Below the pieces are notes generated by a model. The model saw nothing but the letters and a program-made list of their open reading frames with translations. It searched no databases and was not told the DNA's origin. The translations under genes and the position numbers were made by a program. A DNA stretch of 64,000 nucleotides, from the NCBI GenBank assembly GCA_947259505.1, contig CAMYLT010000008.1, positions 248,001 through 312,000 of the forward strand, written 5' to 3'. The stretch is from an uncultured Porticoccus sp. GTDB lineage: Bacteria > Pseudomonadota > Gammaproteobacteria > Pseudomonadales > Porticoccaceae. This document shows, in pieces, positions 49,501 through 57,253 of the stretch (positions are counted from its first letter, which is position 1; every line of letters begins with the position of its first letter).

Positions 49501-49624
49501 TGTCCGGAAAGGCATCAATCGGCAGGTGCAGCATGGCGCGCCCGCCAAAACCGACCAGCAGCAGTGTCAGCAGGCCGATCAACAGTCGCTGGGTGAGGGA
49601 AAATTGAATTAATCGGCTCAGCAT
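46541..49624 (-). CDS. Heavy-metal efflux RND pump (CzcA/CusA family)
   Basis: A 1027-residue inner-membrane pump with 12 membrane segments and two large periplasmic loops: DAFPDISPTQVKLIIKSPG and GMTPEEVESLITQPIE near the start, and GGLVIAIGMLVDSSIVIVEN in the fourth helix. The CzcA-type DFG-x3-DGA pattern of zinc/cobalt pumps is absent there, with only the MLVD aspartate kept. Copper and silver pumps also lack DFG, so metal choice cannot be set from this alone. It should export metal with the adaptor and channel encoded upstream; it overlaps the adaptor stop by one base. Confidence 0.9.
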   Translation of the reverse strand: MLSRLIQFSLTQRLLIGLLTLLLVGFGGRAMLHLPIDAFPDISPTQVKLIIKSPGMTPEEVESLITQPIEVELLGIPQQTVLRSTSKYALSAITLDFAEGTDIYWARQQVSERLNNIWGALPDNISGGLAPMSTPLSDMFMFTVDNDQLSLQEKRYLLDWTIRPALRTVPGVADVNALGGFVKTYQVAPRREAMAQLQVTNADIVAAIESNNRNDGAGRLDQGEEAILVRVAGALTSLDDLAAIRVDNALGQSIPLGQLADIALGSLERYGSVTADGTDEVVQGLVIGLRGANAREVVDGVRSKLAALNATLPEGTAINVFYDRSVLIERAVSTVVKALIEAVVLVMVLLVLFLGNLRAAITVSLILPLSALFTFFMMDRMGMSANLMSLGGLVIAIGMLVDSSIVIVENIVASLSQQQAQRTSDGTRLPRLHIIFRAVKDVAVPVTSGVAIIIIVFLPLLTLEGLEGKLFGPVTLTIVFALVGALALSLTAIPVLSSLLIKDCSEHEPWLSRQLQRIYEPLLDRALSRPRWLVAGSAGLLAISVLVFPLVGKTFMPTLDEGDIIVQLESIPSINLDNSTRIVKQVEKELLANVPEIARIVSRSGSDEIGMDPMGLNETDVFLQLKPASEWQVKSKADIEQKLRAVLERFPGINYGFTQPIDMRVSEMLTGSRGDIAIKVFGPDLATLNQLSQAIAARVETIAGAVDTTATINEGAQYLQVEVNRHKAGLLGVDVEALQTRLRAEIEGLALGNIIENTARVPLMLRYHKPQGDGVMQLQLDRINLPDGGTVPLAELADIRRIEGPVGVSRESGQRFAVVRTNVEGRDLVGFVDEAKAAIASDLNLPQGYSLSWGGQFENQQRAAARLALVVPVALGLIALLLFITFGSLKQTAIILSNIPFALTGGLLALWLTGEFLSVPASVGFIALLGIAVMNGVVMMSHFNHLQAKGLAMSEVVKQGALRRLRPVMMTASTCAFGLLPLLIASGPGSEIQKPLAIVVIGGLISSTLLTLFLLPIIYRQFHTTSH

Positions 49625-50760
49625 TATTCGCCGCCCCCAAGACCCAGCTGGATACCCTTGATCAGGGTAGAGCCCTGGGTGACCAGTTCCTCGCCGGGGG
49701 CAATGCCCTCGGTGGCCAGGTAGTGGTTGCCCATCGGTACCAGCGCTACGGGCCGGACCTCAACCCCCTGGCTGTGGCGCACATAGACAGTGGTCGCTTT
49801 CCCCGCGTGGGTCACTGCCGAGGCTGGTATCAGTACGCCCTGGGCCAGTGGCGGCAGGTTCAGCAACAGGGTCTGGCCGGGTAGGAAGTCCCCGGGTTGG
49901 TCGAAGGCCGCCATGATATCCACCATCTGGGTCGTGGCTGTCACTGCGGCGTTCTTGAATTTCAGGGTGACGTTGGTCTCGGACTGGGTCAGTTGCAGCT
50001 GGTCGCCCACCTCCAGACTGGCGGCCAACACGCTGGGAATGGCGGCCTGTAACCAGAGCGCGTGGTCCGATTGCAGGGTGGCCACTGGGGTATTGGCGCC
50101 AATGGCCTGTCCTGCATTGAACAGGCGCTGACTGAGGGTGCCAGCGGTAGATGCCTTCAGCGCGTACTCGCCGGGCTGGATCTTGCCGCTGGTCAGGTTG
50201 GCAAGATCGGTGTCGCTGAATCCGGCGCGAAACAGTTGCTGCCGGTATGATGCCAGGCTGAATTCGGCCTGCTGGACCCGTCGCCGGGTCTGTTGCAGGC
50301 GCTGCTCGGCAATGATGCCCTCCCGGAACAGTTCGCTGTCTTTATCTAGTTCGTAGCGGGCCTGTTCCAGGGCATTGCTGGCGCGCAGCCAGGCGTCCTG
50401 GACAGCCATCAGTTCGGGGCTGCTGAGGGTGGCGATGGCTTGACCGGCGACCACTGATTCACCCGGCGACAGGTGCCAGCGGGTGAGGGTGCCACTGTAC
50501 AGGGCGGTCAGCTGGCCACTGTGTTCCGGGGAGTTGATGACGGTGGCCGGGACGGTATTGCCGTAGCGCAGATCGGCTGTTTTCGCCGGCTCGAACACCA
50601 GCTTCATACGGGTGACCTCATCCCGGGTCAGGGAAATAATTTCACTCTCTTCCGCCCTGGCGGTTCCGCCCAGCATCAGCGCCAGTGACAGTGCCAGCGG
50701 CAGTGCAAAGGAAAACCTGGCTAGCGGTGGTATTTCGAACACCCCATTTTTTGACTTCAT
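49624..50760 (-). CDS. Heavy-metal efflux periplasmic adaptor (CzcB/CusB family)
   Basis: A 378-residue membrane-fusion protein with a signal region ending ARA (about 36), a lipoyl-like segment (LYSGTLTRWHLSPGESVVAGQAIATLSSPE), an alpha-helical hairpin (LRASNALEQARYELDKDSELFREGIIAEQRL), and a beta-barrel C-terminus (LIPASAVTHAGKATTVYVRHSQGVEVRPVALVPMG). It bridges the RND pump and the channel across the periplasm. It overlaps the downstream pump by one base and the upstream small gene by four. Confidence 0.9.
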   Translation of the reverse strand: MKSKNGVFEIPPLARFSFALPLALSLALMLGGTARAEESEIISLTRDEVTRMKLVFEPAKTADLRYGNTVPATVINSPEHSGQLTALYSGTLTRWHLSPGESVVAGQAIATLSSPELMAVQDAWLRASNALEQARYELDKDSELFREGIIAEQRLQQTRRRVQQAEFSLASYRQQLFRAGFSDTDLANLTSGKIQPGEYALKASTAGTLSQRLFNAGQAIGANTPVATLQSDHALWLQAAIPSVLAASLEVGDQLQLTQSETNVTLKFKNAAVTATTQMVDIMAAFDQPGDFLPGQTLLLNLPPLAQGVLIPASAVTHAGKATTVYVRHSQGVEVRPVALVPMGNHYLATEGIAPGEELVTQGSTLIKGIQLGLGGGE

Positions 50761-51038
50761 GCCGATGCTCCATCAATTTGACTGAATTCACCTATCAGTT
50801 GTTGATAGGACAGATCTGTTAACTGGTAATACAGGAGGCTTTCCCGGTACTGCTGCAGTGCCTGAATGGCCGACTGGACATCCATTTCGCCCCGGGACAG
50901 GGCTTTTTTCGCCACCTGCCAATGTCTCTGATCCAGGCTCTGGCGCTCGCGCCCCAGTTCCAGCGCCCGGTGCGTGGCCTCCAGCAAGGAAAATTTCGCT
51001 GCCAGTGGCATGGCGGGCAAACTGTATTTTGCGTTCAT
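50757..51038 (-). CDS. Duplicated C-terminal fragment of the outer-membrane efflux channel
   Basis: A 93-residue protein whose residues 20-90 repeat the C-terminus of the neighbouring channel protein: HWQVAKKALSRGEMDVQSAIQALQQYRES and YYQLTDLSYQQLIGEFSQI against HWQMAKKAFSLGESDILPAMQALQQYRES and HYQLTELSYQRLISEFNQI. There is no signal peptide; the first ~18 residues are unrelated and neutral. It overlaps the channel stop and the adaptor start by 4 bases each (ATGA at both ends), so it sits in the translational chain and is under some constraint. It may be a partial tandem duplication; function unknown. Confidence 0.75.
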   Translation of the reverse strand: MNAKYSLPAMPLAAKFSLLEATHRALELGRERQSLDQRHWQVAKKALSRGEMDVQSAIQALQQYRESLLYYQLTDLSYQQLIGEFSQIDGASA

Positions 51039-52294
51039 GGCAGGACCCCGACGATTTGGTTGAATTCAGATATCAGGCGTTGATAGCTCAGTTCCGTCAG
51101 CTGGTAATGCAGGCGACTTTCCCGATACTGCTGTAGTGCCTGCATGGCCGGAAGAATGTCCGACTCACCCAGAGAAAAGGCCTTTTTGGCCATTTGCCAG
51201 TGTTGCTGGTGCAGATCCTTGCGCTGTTCACTGAGCGCCAGCCCATGACGGGTGGACTCCAGCTGGTGTTCAATTTCATGCAATTGCTGTCTGAGTTGCC
51301 GGTAGGCCTGCTGGAATTGCACTTCGGTTTCGGTGGCGGCCAAGTGGGCGGCACTGGTTTTCGCTGAGATGTAGTCGCCGCCGCCAAAGGGCACACTGAT
51401 GGCGATGCCGAGACTCTCGATATTCGCCTCACTGCCGCTGCCGCGCTCGCGGCGCATACCCATGAACAGGCTGGGGCTGCCGGCGTTGTCGTGGCGAATA
51501 ACCTTCGCCTGGGTGTGCTGGCTGTCCAGCTGGTCTTGCAGAAAGCCCAGCAGCGGGTGTGCGGCCGTGATTTCCGTCTGTGGGCTGAGCTGTTCCGTAA
51601 AAGAGGCGACCGGACGTTGCGCCAGACCGGTGATGACGTTGTAGTTGCGCTGTGCATCGACCCGGCTGGCCTCGACGTCCAGAAGCCGCTGTTGGGCCTG
51701 CATCACCAGGCCACGGCTTTGCAGAACGGATGCCTTGGGGATGGCGCCGGTGGCGAACAGGGTCTCGCTGACTTTCATCAGTTCCCCGGTGTCGGCCAGG
51801 GCCTGCTTGGCCTGGTCAAACTGGATGTCGGTACTGGCCAGTTCATGGAGCGCCTGCCGGACCTCGCCGGCAACCTTCAGGGTCAGGTAGTCGTGCCAGC
51901 TGATACTGGCCTGCTGGTAATGTTCCCCGAGCAGGTTGTTGTCCCGTCTTTGTCCCCAGCGCCAGAGGTCCACTTCGAGACCGGCTTCCAGTTCCCGCAA
52001 ACCCTGATTGTCGCCATACTGATCATCCCAATAGCTGGCCTTCATCCGCGGGCGGTTGGCGATCCAGTCGTCGGCAAAATTCTGCTGCGCCCTGGCGCGA
52101 TCCTCATAGGCCGCAGTCAGGGGACGCTCCAGCGCGCGCTCTGCCGCGGCGCGAAATACCTCGGGGTAGGAGAGAGTTTCGCTGCTTTCAAGCAGACCGT
52201 GTTCCGGATATTCTGTTTCAGCCTGGAGCGAAAAGGGGAAGAACAGAGAGAGGGCCAGGCTGAGTAGCAAGAGCGGTCGATGGGTAAATTTCAC
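51035..52294 (-). CDS. Outer-membrane efflux channel (CzcC/TolC-like OMF family)
   Basis: About 419 residues with a signal peptide (VKFTHRPLLLLSLALSLFFPFSLQA, cut near residue 25) and long amphipathic helices (RAAAERALERPLTAAYEDRARAQQ, LRQQLHEIEHQLESTRHGLALSEQRK). It is the channel of the tripartite metal pump. The frame is open to 52606, but the signal peptide selects the GTG at 52294; AGGA lies 11 bases upstream, somewhat far. First gene of the minus-strand efflux operon, divergent from the regulator gene by about 200 bases. Confidence 0.85.
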   Translation of the reverse strand: MKFTHRPLLLLSLALSLFFPFSLQAETEYPEHGLLESSETLSYPEVFRAAAERALERPLTAAYEDRARAQQNFADDWIANRPRMKASYWDDQYGDNQGLRELEAGLEVDLWRWGQRRDNNLLGEHYQQASISWHDYLTLKVAGEVRQALHELASTDIQFDQAKQALADTGELMKVSETLFATGAIPKASVLQSRGLVMQAQQRLLDVEASRVDAQRNYNVITGLAQRPVASFTEQLSPQTEITAAHPLLGFLQDQLDSQHTQAKVIRHDNAGSPSLFMGMRRERGSGSEANIESLGIAISVPFGGGDYISAKTSAAHLAATETEVQFQQAYRQLRQQLHEIEHQLESTRHGLALSEQRKDLHQQHWQMAKKAFSLGESDILPAMQALQQYRESRLHYQLTELSYQRLISEFNQIVGVLP

Positions 52295-52492
52295 AGCCAG
52301 ATAATTCCTGTTTGGAGGTGTTGTGCGAATACTAAAAACCCGGTTGTCAAAAATATGTCGACAGCCGAGGTGGCTTTTTTGCAATGTCCGTGAGGGCTGC
52401 ATTGACATCCTGTTGGCATTTGTTCGCGCAAACTCGGGACTGTGGGATAAACGCTTTATGAGGGTTGCTGGAATGACGAACTGGAGTGAGCG
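52295..52492. promoter_or_regulatory. Divergent control region of the efflux operon and its two-component regulator
   Basis: A direct repeat TTGACAT-N4-TTGGCAT (52402-52408 and 52413-52419) has the 11-base period typical of OmpR-family binding sites. A palindrome TGTCGACA occurs at 52356-52363 within GTTGTCAAAAATATGTCGACAG. The regulator encoded to the right is the natural candidate to bind here. I found no convincing -10 element. Confidence 0.45.
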
Positions 52493-53164
52493 ATGAAAAT
52501 TCTGGTTGTCGAAGACAACAGGGATATTGCTGAAAATATTGCCGACTACCTGGAGCCTCGGGGGCACTGTCTGGATTTTGCCAGCGACGGCAAGCAGGGG
52601 CTGCAACTGGCCCTGGATGAGAATTTCGATGTGATTGTGCTGGATGTGATGTTGCCGCGCATGGACGGTATGACCATCTGCCAGCGCTTGCGCGAGGCAA
52701 ATATCGCCACACCGGTATTAATGCTGACAGCCCGTGACCAGCTCGATGACAAGCTGGCGGGATTTCAAGCTGGGGCCGATGACTACCTAGTTAAACCATT
52801 TTCAGTCAAGGAGTTGGAGGCAAGACTTAATGCATTACTTAAACGTATTCACCACTTTGGTGACAACAGCGCCCTGCGGATCGCCGATCTGGAATTTAAC
52901 CAGCAGACCTTGCAGGCGAGTCGCGCGGGGGTATCCCTGGAGCTGAACCCCATTCAGCGCAAATTGCTGGAGCTGTTGATGAAAAGCAGTCCCGCAGTGG
53001 TCAAACGGGACCGGCTGGAGGCGTTGATATGGGGGGATCTCCCACCAGATAACGATATTCTACGCACTCATATCTACAGCCTGCGCAATGTCATTGATAA
53101 GCCCTTCGGCAAAAAACTGCTGCACACCGTCCATGGCATCGGTTACAGGTTGGCTGAGGACTGA
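52493..53164 (+). CDS. OmpR-family response regulator of the metal efflux island
   Basis: A 223-residue regulator: receiver domain with phosphoacceptor D51 (VIVLDVMLPRMDG) and the KPF switch lysine (DDYLVKPFS), then a winged-helix DNA-binding domain (LELNPIQRKLLELLMKSSPAVVKRDRLEALIWG, HIYSLRNVIDKPFGKKLLHTVHGIGYRL). The position divergent from the efflux operon and next to a kinase suggests it induces the pump in response to metal. The specific metal is not readable. Confidence 0.9.
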   Translation: MKILVVEDNRDIAENIADYLEPRGHCLDFASDGKQGLQLALDENFDVIVLDVMLPRMDGMTICQRLREANIATPVLMLTARDQLDDKLAGFQAGADDYLVKPFSVKELEARLNALLKRIHHFGDNSALRIADLEFNQQTLQASRAGVSLELNPIQRKLLELLMKSSPAVVKRDRLEALIWGDLPPDNDILRTHIYSLRNVIDKPFGKKLLHTVHGIGYRLAED

Positions 53165-53211
53165 GGCTACGGGCGGCTTTATATAATTTCTGCATTTCAG
53201 GTGTGACAAGC

Positions 53212-54468
53212 ATGTACAAAAACAGCCTCAAACGCCGCATTATTTTTACCACCGTGATCATCGTCACGGTGGTCAGTACCCTGTTTGCCGGCGGCCTGCT
53301 GTTGATCAAGCAGCGCCTGGAGGAAACCACCTTCGGCGAGCTGGTGCGTGAGCACCTGGAGGTGCTGATCAACGAACCGGAATCTGCGGAATTGCTGTCT
53401 CATCCGCTGTTCGATGAGTGGCGGTTTTATCGGGGCGATGCTGTTGTTCAGCTGCCGGAGGACATCAGACGCTTGTCGGTGGGCACCTATCACAGTGTGG
53501 AAATAGGCCACCGTTACTACCACTTGCAAATTGAAGAGACGCCGCTCGGCCGGGTCTACCTGACCTACGATGTCACCGAGTGGGAGGTTCAAGAGCATGC
53601 GCTGCTGGCAACGCTGTTTTACGGCGTGCTGGTGGTGTTGCTGGTGGCAGTGGTGGTGGCCAACCGCTCATCCTGGATCATTCTGTCCCCGGTGCGGGCA
53701 TTGACGGGGCGCTTGGCGACCATCGAACCGGGTGATCGAGGGGTTAGGCTCGCCGGGGACTTCAAGGACAGTGAGATCGGTCAGATCGCTACCGCCTTTG
53801 ACAGCTACTCCTCAAGATTGGATCAGTTTGTTGAGCGGGAGCGTTCCTTTACCGCCTCGGCCAGCCATGAACTGCGTACCCCGCTGTCGGTGATGATGGG
53901 GGCGGTGGATGTGCTGGACGCCAACGTCGAGGACACCCCGGTGATCAGTCGCGCCCTGCAGCGAATCAAACGGGCCTGCGGGGAGATGCAGGCGTTTATC
54001 GAGGCGACGCTGTTCCTGTCCCGCGAGGGAGACAGCAGTATCAACCAGGGACAGCCGACCGATGTGGCGGCATTGATTGCACAGGTGCTGGAGGATAACC
54101 ACACCCGGATTCAGGAGGCCGACATCGATGTTCAGTTGAATCTGTCGTCCGGCCTGACCCTGGCTGTGCCCGAGAGTATCGCCAAGATCACCCTCAACAA
54201 TATCCTGCTCAATGCCATTGAGCACACTCCCGGTGGCGCTATCCGCATTGTGCTGTCCGGCCAGCGTCTCAGTATCGAAGATAGCGGGGAGGGGATACCC
54301 AAAGAGGAGCTGCCCCATGTGTTTGACCGCAGTTACACCACCAAGCCTTCCGGTACCGGCATGGGGCTCAACCTGGTGAAACGCATCTGCGACCGTTTCA
54401 ACTGGCGCTTGGAGATCGACAGCGAGCCCGGGGCGGGCACCGCGATTGCAATCACCTTCGGTGAATAG
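53212..54468 (+). CDS. Sensor histidine kinase of the metal efflux island
   Basis: About 418 residues: one N-terminal membrane segment (IIFTTVIIVTVVSTLFAGGLLLI), a periplasmic sensor of about 105 residues, a second membrane segment (ALLATLFYGVLVVLLVAVVVA), a HAMP-type linker, an H-box with SASHELRTPLSV, and an ATPase lobe (NILLNAIEHTPGG, IEDSGEGIP, GTGMGLNLV). It phosphorylates the adjacent regulator. The sensor domain carries few His or Cys, unlike CusS or PcoS. ATG at 53212; a GTG at 53203 is possible. Converges with the Usp gene. Confidence 0.88.
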   Translation: MYKNSLKRRIIFTTVIIVTVVSTLFAGGLLLIKQRLEETTFGELVREHLEVLINEPESAELLSHPLFDEWRFYRGDAVVQLPEDIRRLSVGTYHSVEIGHRYYHLQIEETPLGRVYLTYDVTEWEVQEHALLATLFYGVLVVLLVAVVVANRSSWIILSPVRALTGRLATIEPGDRGVRLAGDFKDSEIGQIATAFDSYSSRLDQFVERERSFTASASHELRTPLSVMMGAVDVLDANVEDTPVISRALQRIKRACGEMQAFIEATLFLSREGDSSINQGQPTDVAALIAQVLEDNHTRIQEADIDVQLNLSSGLTLAVPESIAKITLNNILLNAIEHTPGGAIRIVLSGQRLSIEDSGEGIPKEELPHVFDRSYTTKPSGTGMGLNLVKRICDRFNWRLEIDSEPGAGTAIAITFGE

Positions 54469-54495
54469 CGTGACTGAAAGCGGCTTGCGCGACCG

Positions 54496-55362
54496 CTAGC
54501 GCAGCAGCAGTAGCGGTATTTTCGAATTGATCAGCATGCGTTGGGTGAGGCTACCAAACAGTAATTCCCGCAGCCGACTCTGGCCAAAGGCACCCATCAC
54601 TACCAGTTCAATATCATGCGAGCTGTAGTAATGTTCCAGCTGCTCCTGAACACTGCCTTTCAGTTCTGCGCAGACAGTTTTTAATCCTGCCTGTTGCAGA
54701 ATAGCGGCACCTTCTTTGAGTTGATCTGATTCCTGTGCCGTTTGGCCCACATGAACCAAGTGACATTCCAGGCCGCTGTAGAGCGGGCTGAGGCTCACCA
54801 TATCCAATGCTTTGCGGGAAACCTCACTGCCGTCATAGGCAATCATGATGCGCTGTGGTGGCTGTTCGAATGGTCGGTTGACCACCAGTACTGGCCGGTG
54901 CAGGGCGCGGATCAGAGATTCCAGTCGGGTGCCGATCTGTTTTTCCTGATTTTCGTGTCCTTCGCCACAAATACCCACTACCAGTACGCGGATTTCATCT
55001 TCCATTTCCACCAGGGTTTCTTCCAGGCTGCCGTGGCGCTGGATGCTTTCCGCATCTGGACAATCCTGCGCCACCGTTCGCCGATGGGCGTCTTGCAGCA
55101 TGGCTTTTCCCTGTTCCAGCAGGATGCGGCTGCGGCGCTCTTCCATACTGGTTAATTCTTCCAGTAATTCTTCCCGACTGCCCAGGCCAATACTGCCACT
55201 GAGATCCATCAGTGGCGGGGTATCCCGATGTTCAATATTGTGTAATAGCTTGAGCGGCGCCTGCAGTTTTTTTGCTACCCATACAGCGTAATCCGTCACC
55301 GCCGCACTGTAGGAGGAACCATCGATACAGGCCCATATGGTACTTCTCTGCTGGTTGTTCAT
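54496..55362 (-). CDS. Tandem-domain universal stress protein UspA family
   Basis: A 288-residue protein with two Usp domains: IWACIDGSSYSAAVTDYAVWVA at the start and RIMIAYDGSEVSRKALDMVSL at about 170. The second domain has the ATP-binding pattern G-x2-G-x9-G-S (MGAFGQSRLRELLFGS). Such proteins bind nucleotides under stress. Its ATG overlaps the SulP stop by one base (TGATG), so it is coupled to that transporter; SulP-Usp pairs are seen in other marine gammaproteobacteria. Confidence 0.9.
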   Translation of the reverse strand: MNNQQRSTIWACIDGSSYSAAVTDYAVWVAKKLQAPLKLLHNIEHRDTPPLMDLSGSIGLGSREELLEELTSMEERRSRILLEQGKAMLQDAHRRTVAQDCPDAESIQRHGSLEETLVEMEDEIRVLVVGICGEGHENQEKQIGTRLESLIRALHRPVLVVNRPFEQPPQRIMIAYDGSEVSRKALDMVSLSPLYSGLECHLVHVGQTAQESDQLKEGAAILQQAGLKTVCAELKGSVQEQLEHYYSSHDIELVVMGAFGQSRLRELLFGSLTQRMLINSKIPLLLLR

Positions 55363-56855
55363 CAGTGCCCCCCGAGGACTTGGTCGATCTCTTCCGGTTT
55401 GTCGTGAATGCCAAACCGGTCGACGATGGTGGTGCTGGCTTCGTTTAGTCCAATCAGCTCTACCAGAGCGCCTTCGCGTCTGAACTTGATCACTACCTTG
55501 TCCAGCGCGCCCACAGCAGAAATATCCCAGAAGTGGGCGCGGTTCAGGTCAATGATCACCTTGTCCAGGGCTTCCTTAAAATCGAATTGGGCGGTGAATT
55601 TGTCGGCAGAATTAAAAAATACCTGACCCACTACCCGGTAGGTGCGTGCGTTGGCGGGCCCATCCAGCTCTGAGGTCACATACATAAAGTGACTGACCTT
55701 GTTGGCGAAAAATAATGACGCCAGCAATACGCCTACGAACACACCGTAGGCGAGATTGTGGGTGGAGACAACCACTACCACAGTCATCACCATCACCAGA
55801 TTGGTAGACAGGGGGTTTTTCTTCAGATCGGTGATTGACTGCCAGCTAAAGGTGCCGATGGATACCATGATCATCACCGCCACCAGCGCCGCCATGGGTA
55901 TTTGTGAAATCCAGGGGCCGAGGAACACCACCATGATAATCAGGAATACTCCCGCCGTCAGGGTGGAGAGACGACCGCGACCACCGGACTTTACGTTGAT
56001 CACCGACTGGCCAATCATGGCACAGCCAGCCATGCCGCCCAGCAGGCCGGCACCAATATTGGCGATGCCCTGACCCTTGCACTCGCGGTTTTTGTCGCTG
56101 GGGGTGTCGGTAAGGTCGTCGACGATGGTGGCGGTCATCATCGATTCCAGCAGGCCGACTACTGCGAGGGAGATGGAGTAAGGAAAGATGATTTTCAGCG
56201 TTTCAAGATTGACCGGCACATCCGGCCACAGGAACAGCGGCAGGGTGTCCGGTAGCTCGCCCATGTCGCCGACTGTGCGAATGTCGAGACCAATCACTAC
56301 TGCGACCACTGTAAGTAACACAATGCACACCAGTGGCGAGGGAATGGATTTGCCGACCACAGGCAGGTATGGGAACAGGTAAATAATGCCTAGCCCGACG
56401 GCGGTCATGGCATACACATGCCAGGTGACATTGGTCAATTCCGGCAACTGGGCCATAAAGATCAAAATGGCCAGCGCGTTGACAAAGCCTGTCACCACCG
56501 AGCGGGATACAAAACTCATGAGGTTGCCGAGCTTGAGATAGCCGGCAATGATCTGGAATACACCCGTCAGCAGCGTGGCGGCCAGCAGGTATTGCAGGCC
56601 GTGCTCCCGAACCAGTGTCACCATCAGCAGTGCCATAGCACCGGTGGCGGCGGAAATCATGCCCGGTCTGCCGCCGACAAAGGCTGTAATCATTGCTATA
56701 CAGAAGGAGGCGTACAGCCCCACCTTGGGGTCGACCCCGGCAATGATGGAAAAGGCAATGGCTTCGGGAATCAGCGCCAGGGCGACAACCGTGCCCGCCA
56801 ACAGGTCTGCGCGGACATTACCCAGCCATTGTTGCCGGGTGGAGTGAAACAACAT
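55362..56855 (-). CDS. SulP-family anion transporter with STAS domain
   Basis: About 497 residues with 10-14 membrane segments ([54 protein letters not shown]) and a C-terminal STAS domain ([39 protein letters not shown]). SulP carriers move sulfate, bicarbonate or other anions, typically with sodium or protons. Substrate is not set by the sequence; BicA-type bicarbonate transport is plausible in a marine bacterium. The start at 56855 has AGGA upstream; a longer frame begins at 56930 but is unlike the family. Confidence 0.9.
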   Translation of the reverse strand: MLFHSTRQQWLGNVRADLLAGTVVALALIPEAIAFSIIAGVDPKVGLYASFCIAMITAFVGGRPGMISAATGAMALLMVTLVREHGLQYLLAATLLTGVFQIIAGYLKLGNLMSFVSRSVVTGFVNALAILIFMAQLPELTNVTWHVYAMTAVGLGIIYLFPYLPVVGKSIPSPLVCIVLLTVVAVVIGLDIRTVGDMGELPDTLPLFLWPDVPVNLETLKIIFPYSISLAVVGLLESMMTATIVDDLTDTPSDKNRECKGQGIANIGAGLLGGMAGCAMIGQSVINVKSGGRGRLSTLTAGVFLIIMVVFLGPWISQIPMAALVAVMIMVSIGTFSWQSITDLKKNPLSTNLVMVMTVVVVVSTHNLAYGVFVGVLLASLFFANKVSHFMYVTSELDGPANARTYRVVGQVFFNSADKFTAQFDFKEALDKVIIDLNRAHFWDISAVGALDKVVIKFRREGALVELIGLNEASTTIVDRFGIHDKPEEIDQVLGGH

Positions 56856-57112
56856 AATCAATTTCCTGTTTTGGTCGGTGTGGCTTCTTCGGTTTAGATT
56901 TTTAGGATTTGTGTGGTGGTTGCACGGCAACCTTGGCGGATATTGGCGCTATATGATTGTCAAAAGCAGCCAGCGGGTTTTTGGTTGCCCGATGGGCAAG
57001 GTGCTTTCAGCCTGCGGATTGTTCTAGTGCCGCGCGAGGCAAGATCCCGTGCTACAAAGTGGGTAGATGCAGGGCCGAGATAACAATTCACCGAGGGGTA
57101 CAGCATTAACAA
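56856..57112 (-). promoter_or_regulatory. Long structured leader of the SulP gene
   Basis: About 257 nt separate the likely transcription start from the SulP ATG. Two tight perfect hairpins occur in it: GGTTGC-ACG-GCAACC (56918-56932) and TTGCCC-GAT-GGGCAA (56985-56999). No ORF of note is present on either strand in this part. It may be a regulatory leader, but I recognise no known riboswitch. Confidence 0.4.
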
Positions 57113-57147
57113 GGGGCGCATTATAGCCCCTTGCCCCACAGAGGCAA
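57111..57147 (-). promoter_or_regulatory. SulP promoter with -10 inside a dyad
   Basis: On the minus strand, TTGCCT (57142-57147) and a perfect TATAAT (57120-57125) are separated by 16 bases. The -10 lies in the centre of a 7-bp dyad, AAGGGGC (57111-57117) and GCCCCTT (57126-57132), which could be an operator for a repressor or a cruciform. Predicted start near 57112. Confidence 0.6.
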
Positions 57148-57201
57148 CGTGGGGGACAGAGCCAGTCACATGGTTAGTTGGGAAAAGATATACAGCAATA
57201 A

Positions 57202-57230
57202 TTTATAGGGTATCTGTCTTCGGCTACAAT
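57202..57230 (+). promoter_or_regulatory. Promoter of prfC
   Basis: TTTATA (57202-57207) and TACAAT (57225-57230) are separated by 17 bases. Transcription would start near 57238, 16 bases before the first prfC ATG. Confidence 0.55.
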
Positions 57231-57253
57231 GCGCGCCTCACACTACTTACCGA

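Noticed and set aside
54479-54497. AGCGG/CCGCT hairpin between the converging sensor kinase and Usp genes
   Set aside because: The stem is only 5 bp with no T tract, and part of it is coding sequence for the Usp gene; not a supportable terminator.
56940-57110. Possible tRNA or small stable RNA in the sulP-prfC gap
   Set aside because: Several GC hairpins are present, but no cloverleaf with a T-loop GTTCRANNC and matching acceptor stem could be built.
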